Shown here in pieces: positions 57,999 to 64,000 of a DNA stretch of 64,000 nucleotides. The position numbers and the translations under genes were made by a program. Every line of letters begins with the position of its first letter. The first letter of the stretch is position 1. The DNA comes from Lacibacter sediminis (GTDB lineage Bacteria > Bacteroidota > Bacteroidia > Chitinophagales > Chitinophagaceae): NCBI RefSeq assembly GCF_014168535.1, contig NZ_CP060007.1, positions 124,001 through 188,000 of the forward strand, given 5' to 3'. The notes under the pieces are model-generated. The model saw nothing but the letters and a program-made list of their open reading frames with translations. It searched no databases and had not been told where the DNA came from.

Positions 57999-60900
57999 TT
58001 AGTCTTTAAACAACTTAACCGGTGTGCTCTCGGCAAGCTTTCTGTAAGCCGCCCACTTGCCTGTTAAAAACTCATTGATCTTCGTTACACTTTCAGTTAC
58101 TGCTGTTTCAGCATCGACAACCAAACGTTCTGTTTGTGCAGTAGGGGCAGCCAGCTTGCCGCCAATTTCCTGGCGTGCTACACCTAAAATGCTTTGCGTA
58201 GTAATATCAGCAAAGCGTGTGATTCCCTGACGCTCTGTTGCACTGCGTCCAAAAATACTTTCACGTATCTTCTTGATCTCATCACGCATTTTCACTGCTT
58301 CTTTGCGCAGACTGTCAACATCTTTTCCTTCCACACCACGTAACTGGCCTTCCATCTTGGTGAGCGTTTCTTCTGCATCAACGATCTTATCAACTGCGGC
58401 TGTTAATTTATCAGCACTCATTTGCAATCGATCCATCATTTTTTTCTTTCCATCATACACAGCACGGGGCGTTGGAATGCGTGGATCATCTTTTACAACG
58501 ATCATCGTTGAATCACTTGCTTTACCCAGCGTTACCACCATTTTGTATGTTCCAGGGAAAACCGGCCATCCACCACCTTGCTCATTTGCATTTGGTCTTG
58601 GCTTAGGAGAGCCGGGGAAACGACTGCCCTTCGTATCAAAGTTCCAGTAGAAACGGTTGAAACCACTATCGGCTTTTACTTTTAATGTGCGGAGTTGCTT
58701 GCCTGCATCATCATAAATTTTTACGATCGCACTGTCCATTTTCGCTTTGCTCGTATCGGCTGCATGATTTACAAAGAATGAAACCATTGCACCTCTGCGT
58801 CTGTTTTCACCTTCATACAAACCCCATGTGCTCCATTCGTAACCGGGTGCGTTACGGAAATTTGCCTGGTAAGCAGTTGGCGCATCAAACACCTTTACTT
58901 TCGTCGTTTGTGAAGCACCGTTAGCTTTAGCTGCGGCACGGAGCGGACGAATATCATCCAACACCCAAACAGCACGACCAAATGTTGCAATGACTAAATC
59001 AGCTTCACGCTCCTGGATTGCAAGATCGTAAGTTGATACACTTGGATAACCATTGGTCCATTGTTCAAATGTTTTCGCATTGTTGTAGCTCACCCATAAA
59101 CCATGTTCTGTTCCAACAAAGATCAAATTGGGTTCAGCAGGATCCTGAATCATACAAAGCGCATAACCTTTGATTCCTTTGTTCGCTAAAATATTATCCC
59201 ATGTTTTACCAAAATCAGTTGTGCGGAAAATAGTAATGGCGAAATCACCACGACGGTAATCATTGCTCACAACAAATGCTTCTCCTTCGTTATACTTACT
59301 TGCCTGTACTTGTGTGATCCATCCACCGGTGTTCATGCCTTTGATCTTTCCACGGAAGTTGGTCCATGTTTTACCTCCGTCTTGTGTTAACTGCACATTA
59401 CCATCATCTGTACCAACCCAAATCACGTTTCTGTTTTTGGGTGATGGCGCAATAGCCATAATGGTGGTGAAATTTTCTGCTCCTGTAATATCAAGTGTTA
59501 AGCCACCTGTTTCTTCTTTTTGCTGTTCAGGATTATTGGTAGTGAGATCCGGAGAGATGATGCTCCAGGTTGTTCCTTTATCAGTACTCTTATTTAAGAA
59601 CTGACTACCGAAGTAAACTGTATTGTTATCAAATGGATCAAGTGCAATGGCACTGTTCCAGTTGAAACGCATTTTTGTGCGTGCAGCAGGAGCTGGCGGA
59701 CGAATAGATTCTGTTGCACCTGTTGTTACATTGTAACGGCCAACTGAACCACCTTGGCTCATGGCATATACCCATTTGCTGTCGGTAGGATCAGGCACTA
59801 CATCAAAACCATCACCACCCCATAAACTTTCCCAATAATAGTTACGGATACCACCATCAATCCATGTGTAAGCAGGTCCACGCCAGCTGCCGTTATCCTG
59901 CAAACCACCCATTACGTTGTAAGGGAGTTCATTATCAACGTTAATATGATAGAATTGTCCGAAAGGTAACTGCTCATCGAAGCGCCATGTTTTACCACGG
60001 TCTTTACTGATGCCGATACCACCATCGTTACCTTCAATAATTAAATTCTCATTTGTTGGATGAATCCACCATGCGTGGTGATCAGGATGAATACCATTGT
60101 AAGGAATTAATGTGGTGAAACTTTTGCCACCATCTTCACTGATCGTTACTGTTGAATGAATATCATAAATGCGGTTTTCATTTTTCGGATCAACATAAAT
60201 TTCATTGTAGTAGAACGGACGATCTGTTACCTGTGCAGGATCGCTGTTTACAAGCTTCCATGTAAAACCACCATCATCACTTTTATAAAAACCATTTTTT
60301 GTTGCTTCTACTTTTGCATACACAAAGTTTGAACGACCGGGTGCAAACGCCAACCCACAACGACCGATGGGATCAGCTGGCAAACCTTCTTCCTTTCCTA
60401 ACTTCTTCCAGTTCTTTCCACCATCAACGGTTATATAAATACCACCACCGGGGCCGCCGCTGTTGAAGTTCCAGGGTTTGCGCTGGTGTTGCCACATATT
60501 GGCAATTAATTTATTGGGGTTTGATGGATCCATGATCAACTCAGCACAACCACTTGTATCATTAGTATATAAAATTCGTTCCCATGTTTCGCCGCCATTG
60601 GTTGTTTTATACACCCCACGTTCGCTATGGATGCCATACGGATTACCGATAGCTGCTGCATAAACAGTATTAGGATTTGTTGGGTCGATGTGGATGCGGT
60701 GAATGTTTCTTGTTTTTTCAAGACCCATCCGTTTCCATGTTTTACCACCATCCAATGTTTTGAAAATACCATCACCCAGATTGAGTGAGTTACGTGGGTT
60801 TCCTTCACCGGTACCAACCCATATAACCGAAGGATTACTTTGCTGCACCTTTATTGCACCAATGTTCAGCAAAGGTTGTTCATCAAACAACGGAGCCCAT

Positions 60901-61118
60901 GTGGCGCCACCATTATCTGTTTTCCAAACACCCGCACTGGCACCACCCACAAAAATTGTTTCGGGATTGCTGTGCAACGCATCAATGGCCGTAACACGGC
61001 CACTCATACCTGCAGGTCCGATGTTACGGGGTTTCAGGTTCTTAAACTGTTCATTTTTAACTTGAGCTGTAGCCGAAAAGCACAGCAGGGCCGTAGCGGC
61101 CAGAACGATTATTCTCAT
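57999..61118 (-). CDS. Secreted VPS10/sortilin-like BNR-repeat protein
   Basis: A 1039-aa exported protein. Start ATG 61118 (signal peptide MRIIVLAATALLCFSATAQ) rather than the longer frame at 61190. It is full of BNR/Asp-box repeats, for example WKTDNGGATWAPL, KTLDGGKTWKRM, KTTNGGETWERI, TVDGGKNWKKLG, KSDDGGFTWKLV and TQDGGKTWTNF, which build one or two beta-propellers (about residues 20-730). The C-terminal ~280 residues form a beta-sandwich (FRNAPGYEWSTWGLYEG), then a helical region. Often annotated as glycosyl hydrolase or sortilin-like; catalysis is unproven. Confidence 0.9.
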   Translation of the reverse strand: MRIIVLAATALLCFSATAQVKNEQFKNLKPRNIGPAGMSGRVTAIDALHSNPETIFVGGASAGVWKTDNGGATWAPLFDEQPLLNIGAIKVQQSNPSVIWVGTGEGNPRNSLNLGDGIFKTLDGGKTWKRMGLEKTRNIHRIHIDPTNPNTVYAAAIGNPYGIHSERGVYKTTNGGETWERILYTNDTSGCAELIMDPSNPNKLIANMWQHQRKPWNFNSGGPGGGIYITVDGGKNWKKLGKEEGLPADPIGRCGLAFAPGRSNFVYAKVEATKNGFYKSDDGGFTWKLVNSDPAQVTDRPFYYNEIYVDPKNENRIYDIHSTVTISEDGGKSFTTLIPYNGIHPDHHAWWIHPTNENLIIEGNDGGIGISKDRGKTWRFDEQLPFGQFYHINVDNELPYNVMGGLQDNGSWRGPAYTWIDGGIRNYYWESLWGGDGFDVVPDPTDSKWVYAMSQGGSVGRYNVTTGATESIRPPAPAARTKMRFNWNSAIALDPFDNNTVYFGSQFLNKSTDKGTTWSIISPDLTTNNPEQQKEETGGLTLDITGAENFTTIMAIAPSPKNRNVIWVGTDDGNVQLTQDGGKTWTNFRGKIKGMNTGGWITQVQASKYNEGEAFVVSNDYRRGDFAITIFRTTDFGKTWDNILANKGIKGYALCMIQDPAEPNLIFVGTEHGLWVSYNNAKTFEQWTNGYPSVSTYDLAIQEREADLVIATFGRAVWVLDDIRPLRAAAKANGASQTTKVKVFDAPTAYQANFRNAPGYEWSTWGLYEGENRRRGAMVSFFVNHAADTSKAKMDSAIVKIYDDAGKQLRTLKVKADSGFNRFYWNFDTKGSRFPGSPKPRPNANEQGGGWPVFPGTYKMVVTLGKASDSTMIVVKDDPRIPTPRAVYDGKKKMMDRLQMSADKLTAAVDKIVDAEETLTKMEGQLRGVEGKDVDSLRKEAVKMRDEIKKIRESIFGRSATERQGITRFADITTQSILGVARQEIGGKLAAPTAQTERLVVDAETAVTESVTKINEFLTGKWAAYRKLAESTPVKLFKD

Positions 61119-61289
61119 ACAAGCTTGTTTTAGGAAAACTGAAATTGAGAAAACAAAAGCGCCCTTCCAAATGTTTTTGATAAACGGCACAAGAATGGAA
61201 CGGTTTTAGCGACTAAGCTAATGATCTTTGCTTTGTTCTGTTGAGAATGAGTTAAGCATGTTTTAACAGGACAACAAGGATTAAAACTT

Positions 61290-61297
61290 TATTTTTG
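61290..61297 (+). promoter_or_regulatory. -7 promoter element for yceI
   Basis: TATTTTTG, perfect TAnnTTTG, 37 nt before ATG 61335. Confidence 0.6.
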
Positions 61298-61334
61298 ATG
61301 TTCAAACACTAAAATTCCTAAACACAAACACAGT

Positions 61335-61973
61335 ATGAAACATTTCTTTTTGTCAGCAGTTGCCATTGGTTCTTTGGTAGTAATGGCGGCTTTTCTTCCC
61401 AAGGAAAACACAAACAACGGCCAACAGCCATCAGCTAATGTACAAACACCAACAAAGTGGACACTGGACAAATCACACTCAAACCTGAAGTTCACTGTAA
61501 CACATATGGTGGTTTCTGAAACAGAAGGATCTTTTAAAATCTTCGACGGCACTATTGAACATACAAAGGCCGATATGAGTGATGCGAAGATCAATTTTTC
61601 GGTTGATATGAATTCGATCAACACGGAAAACGAAAACCGTGACAAGCATTTGAAGAGCGATGACTTTTTCAATGCCGAGAAATATCCAACAGCAACATTT
61701 GTTGGTAAATCATTCAAACCACTTGGTGATAATAAATATGAACTCGTTGGAGATCTGACGATCCGTGACGTAACAAAGAGCGTAAAGTTTGCAGTGAAGT
61801 TTGGCGGCATTGCTAAAAGCTCACGTGGCGATAAAGCTGGTTTTAAAGCTACTGCAACCATCAACCGTTTTGATTACAATCTGAAATGGGACCGTGCAAC
61901 AGAAGCAGGTGGTCTCGTTGTAGGTAAAGATGTTGATGTTACTGTTTTACTTGAGATGAATAAAGCAAAGTAA
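61335..61973 (+). CDS. YceI-family lipid-binding protein
   Basis: A 212-aa exported lipocalin-like protein: signal peptide MKHFFLSAVAIGSLVVMAAF, then WTLDKSHSNLKFTVTHMVVS, FSVDMNSINTENENRDKHLK, SDDFFNAEKYPTATFVGKSF and DLTIRDVTKSVKFAVKFGG. YceI proteins form an extended beta-barrel that binds polyisoprenoids or amide-type lipids. Ends before a hairpin terminator. Monocistronic. Confidence 0.95.
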   Translation: MKHFFLSAVAIGSLVVMAAFLPKENTNNGQQPSANVQTPTKWTLDKSHSNLKFTVTHMVVSETEGSFKIFDGTIEHTKADMSDAKINFSVDMNSINTENENRDKHLKSDDFFNAEKYPTATFVGKSFKPLGDNKYELVGDLTIRDVTKSVKFAVKFGGIAKSSRGDKAGFKATATINRFDYNLKWDRATEAGGLVVGKDVDVTVLLEMNKAK

Positions 61974-62000
61974 TAACAGTTTACAACTGTAAAATATCAA

Positions 62001-62036
62001 AGCCCTCCCGCTATAACGGGAGGGCTTCTGTTTTGA
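62001..62036 (+). terminator. Terminator after yceI
   Basis: Stem AGCCCTCCCG / CGGGAGGGCT (10 bp), loop CTATAA, followed by TCTGTTTTGA. Confidence 0.8.
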
Positions 62037-62089
62037 TAGAACTTCTGTTACTACATTTTCAAAATAAACAAAGTCCCGAGCTTAAAGCA

Positions 62090-62542
62090 TTAACGATTAC
62101 TGTTAATCACCTCTTTGATCCTCGTTAGTTTGATACTGCCATCTTCACCAATCTGGTACACTTTCTTATGTCCCCTTTCCCGGAACTGAACCAGGTAACT
62201 TGTTTCGCCCATCATGCTGATTTGTTCTGTTGTTGCTAAAGCACCGGAAGGATTGATCCTGGAAATTGATCGCTTAACCTGCAATGGCAAATCTTCTTCA
62301 AGGATGCTTTTTACAATTGCTAAGTAATCTCCATCTGCGTCAAAATAAGCCATCATTGCTTCACGACCATATACAAAACGCACAGCATATAGATCACTGT
62401 TGTCAACTTTTATCCAGGAAACATGTGTTGCTCCCGGAAATTCTGACTGAAAGGAACGTTCGATATTTTTTTCAACGTTTCCCGTTGCAAAAGCGGCAAT
62501 AAAAAATAGTACCGCTGTAAATGTTACAATACTTTTTTTCAT
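62090..62542 (-). CDS. Small exported protein, PepSY-like (unrecognised)
   Basis: A 150-aa protein with signal peptide MKKSIVTFTAVLFFIAAFAT; start ATG 62542 preferred over the frame at 62611. The mature part has a short repeat-like beta/alpha pattern: FQSEFPGATHVSWIKVDNSD, LYAVRFVYGREAMMAYFDAD, GDYLAIVKSILEEDLPLQVK and SYLVQFRERGHKKVYQIGED, resembling PepSY/BLIP-type proteins of Bacteroidota. Function unknown. Confidence 0.75.
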   Translation of the reverse strand: MKKSIVTFTAVLFFIAAFATGNVEKNIERSFQSEFPGATHVSWIKVDNSDLYAVRFVYGREAMMAYFDADGDYLAIVKSILEEDLPLQVKRSISRINPSGALATTEQISMMGETSYLVQFRERGHKKVYQIGEDGSIKLTRIKEVINSNR

Positions 62543-62594
62543 GATAATAAGGTTTAATGTTTTTGAATGTTTTGTTAGCAATGGGTTTCTGAAA

Positions 62595-62620
62595 GGGGCA
62601 GCAACGATCAACGCTGCCCC
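62595..62620. terminator. Weak hairpin downstream of the haloperoxidase gene
   Basis: Stem GGGGCAGC / GCTGCCCC (8 bp) with a 10-nt loop, 80 bp after the haloperoxidase stop on the minus strand. Only a short T stretch follows on that strand, so termination is uncertain. Confidence 0.4.
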
Positions 62621-62700
62621 TGTATAAAAAACCAGTGCCCGTTTTTAAGTGCTAGCAACAGATCATTAATCAAAAAATCTTTTCATGGTTAGCAGGCATT

Positions 62701-64000
62701 CTATTTTAAAAAGACAAGTTGATTCACTCGGTTACCTACTTTTTTCCCTTGCTCCAAACCTGATAACGCTGTGAAATGATAATGAATACCACCAAGCACT
62801 CTCGACATAGCTGCTTCTTCAGCATACTTCTGAAATGAACTGTACACACGTGTTCCATATTCAACTTCATAAGTACTGTCGGTAAACATGAAATTATTTC
62901 CAAATCTTGCTGCAAGCACTTGCGCAGAGGCAGAAGAAATGACAGCATGGTTCGATGCGTATTCCGGATGCGGGGGAGTTGGAATAACAGAGTTCCAGCT
63001 AGTTTCTTCAAACACCGTACGTATGTAAGAGATCGGACGCAGAAGATTATACTGGTACTTGGCTTTAAAAGATGAGATCAAGGCATCACTATAAGCTATA
63101 CCATGTTTACAATAAAGAATAGCAGCATCATGCAACGTTAAATTTTTACCCTTCACCAATTGTGTTACAATATTTGCGGCATGGGCAGGTGCATTGTAGT
63201 TGCCTGTGATATCGCCCCAAAATTTTACAGTTACAGAGTCGGCAGCTGATAATTGTTTTGAACGATCAAACAAATATTTTACTTCATTGTAAAATGCACT
63301 GCCTTGTTGTGTTGAAAATGGAATAGGTACTGCAGGTTGTGTTTCTATAGCAATGTTTTTAATAAAACTCCTGTTATTACCCCAGTATGGATGCAATGGT
63401 TTTCCAAATGCAGGAGCCGTGGGCACCCACATACCATCTCCCGTCGGTGGAGTGTAGCTGGCTGAAGTTGTATTGTTAAACGCTTCATGGCCACCATCTG
63501 TTTTTGACCAGTCGACAATGATCGTTGCTACCTGTTTACCAAATTCTGTTGCAAGCTGTATTTCTTCAGCGCTTGCTTTGTTTTGAAAACGATTATTCCA
63601 ATCGTTCTCAAGTGAATCAATTGCAGTTACTGATGCTGCTGAAGCGTTACCAAATAATTTTTTGGTGATGCTTGCCATGGCTGCATTAGCACTGGCGGGC
63701 CAGTAATACTTCTTTTCATTTTGTACGGAAGGGATCGATGGGGCATCGTTCAACTGCGGCATGATCGATTGTAAATTCTTGTTACCTGGTGCTACTGATT
63801 CATACATTGTTAAACCAGCGTATGCATAGGCACGTGCAGCTACAACTGAATTAAATCCGGGCGTTACTTTGGTTAAACGCAAGTAGAGGTTCATCCATGA
63901 TGAGGCTACTTGTGCATCGTATTGGTTTTGTTGTTGAGGTTGTTGTTCTTTTACACAGGCAATTAATAACACACTAAATATTGAAGTGTATAGCAGTATG
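62701..64000 (-). CDS. Vanadium-dependent haloperoxidase/PAP2-like lipoprotein, cut at the window end
   Basis: The frame is open to base 64000. Before the listed GTG at 63972 the same frame reads ILLYTSIFSVLLIACVK, a lipoprotein signal with lipobox LIAC, so the true start lies outside the window. The visible ~430 residues have the all-helical PAP2/haloperoxidase fold: LRPISYIRTVFEE and TPPHPEYASNHAVISSASAQ (HPEYxSxHA, vanadate/phosphate-binding). The set of Arg/His ligands at both ends resembles the secreted VHPO family of Bacteroidota. Activity may be haloperoxidase or phosphatase. Confidence 0.88.
   Translation of the reverse strand, partial: ILLYTSIFSVLLIACVKEQQPQQQNQYDAQVASSWMNLYLRLTKVTPGFNSVVAARAYAYAGLTMYESVAPGNKNLQSIMPQLNDAPSIPSVQNEKKYYWPASANAAMASITKKLFGNASAASVTAIDSLENDWNNRFQNKASAEEIQLATEFGKQVATIIVDWSKTDGGHEAFNNTTSASYTPPTGDGMWVPTAPAFGKPLHPYWGNNRSFIKNIAIETQPAVPIPFSTQQGSAFYNEVKYLFDRSKQLSAADSVTVKFWGDITGNYNAPAHAANIVTQLVKGKNLTLHDAAILYCKHGIAYSDALISSFKAKYQYNLLRPISYIRTVFEETSWNSVIPTPPHPEYASNHAVISSASAQVLAARFGNNFMFTDSTYEVEYGTRVYSSFQKYAEEAAMSRVLGGIHYHFTALSGLEQGKKVGNRVNQLVFLK

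Noticed and set aside
1..64000. CRISPR arrays, tRNA or rRNA genes, transposase or integrase genes
   Set aside because: I looked for direct repeats with spacers, cloverleaf-like sequence and typical transposase motifs and found none.
63972..64000. Start of the haloperoxidase at base 63972
   Set aside because: The frame continues upstream through a lipoprotein signal to the window edge, so the start is outside the window.

Overview
The window reads as a stretch of Bacteroidota chromosome, most likely a member of the Chitinophagaceae (inference). Supporting signs are a recurrent TAnnTTTG -7 promoter element (perfect at about 15 genes), almost no Shine-Dalgarno sites, and typical families: a DUF5606 protein with a histone-like tail, DUF4199, Met-zincin and VPS10/sortilin-type secreted proteins, a GldE-like CBS transporter, AHSA1/SRPBCC proteins, and a GH3-fold acyl-adenylating enzyme. 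I see no rRNA, tRNA, CRISPR array, prophage or transposase gene. Genes cut by the window: an M28 peptidase at base 1 and a vanadium haloperoxidase-type lipoprotein at base 64000.

Layout. 1-8.7 kb (minus strand): M28 peptidase, rpiB, tatC, a small locus with a frameshifted 3-TM membrane protein, a large secreted metalloprotease, a gldE-like protein, gmk, an SDR and a START-like protein. 8.9-17.2 kb: DUF5606, M3 oligopeptidase, an AT-rich lipoprotein, a metal-homeostasis block (Fur-family regulator, SCO, MerC, DUF3817), amidase, esterase, ferritin. 17.3-25.2 kb: NfuA-like Fe-S carrier, alpha/beta hydrolase, cupin, OsmC, saccharopine dehydrogenase-like reductase, a nicotinamide riboside pair (PnuC plus NadR-like kinase), MtgA, LysE. 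25.3-33.2 kb: GH3 protein, a GT2 fused to a degenerate sugar-phosphate transferase, inositol monophosphatase, a four-helix-bundle gene inside a 15-bp inverted repeat, thiL, S41 protease. 33.3-37.5 kb: OmpR-type two-component system and its probable target operon (USP-like protein, small membrane protein, DUF1275), each preceded by 11-bp-spaced TTTTAAT/TTCTAAT repeats. 37.5-41 kb: recX-lpxR-omega-amidase-nagA, minus strand.

41.3-46.8 kb: a PAS protein whose histidine-kinase core lacks the phospho-acceptor His, a nucleosidase, a cysteine-free Crp/Fnr regulator divergent from a GcvH-like plus methyltransferase pair with an FNR-like box between them, and a SulP transporter. 46.8-49.1 kb: ArsR regulator with four tandem SRPBCC proteins, its promoter bracketed by twin operators. 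49.2-57.9 kb: radical SAM/B12 protein with two DtxR-like boxes, VOC protein, B1 metallo-beta-lactamase-like protein, small secreted proteins, F420-type reductase, second Crp/Fnr regulator, Na+/H+ antiporter, membrane-anchored LuxR regulator with DUF4199. 58-64 kb: sortilin-like BNR protein, YceI, a small secreted protein, haloperoxidase.

The most distinctive observations are regulatory: several regulators sit next to symmetric or repeated sites of matching architecture (OmpR 11-bp arrays, ArsR twin palindromes, Fur-type dyad, FNR-like box, LuxR 7-2-7 site, DtxR-like pair). I found no clear novel multi-gene defence or mobile system. The nearest candidates for something undescribed are the GcvH-like/methyltransferase pair, the PAS pseudo-kinase and the coupled micro-ORF/frameshifted membrane protein.
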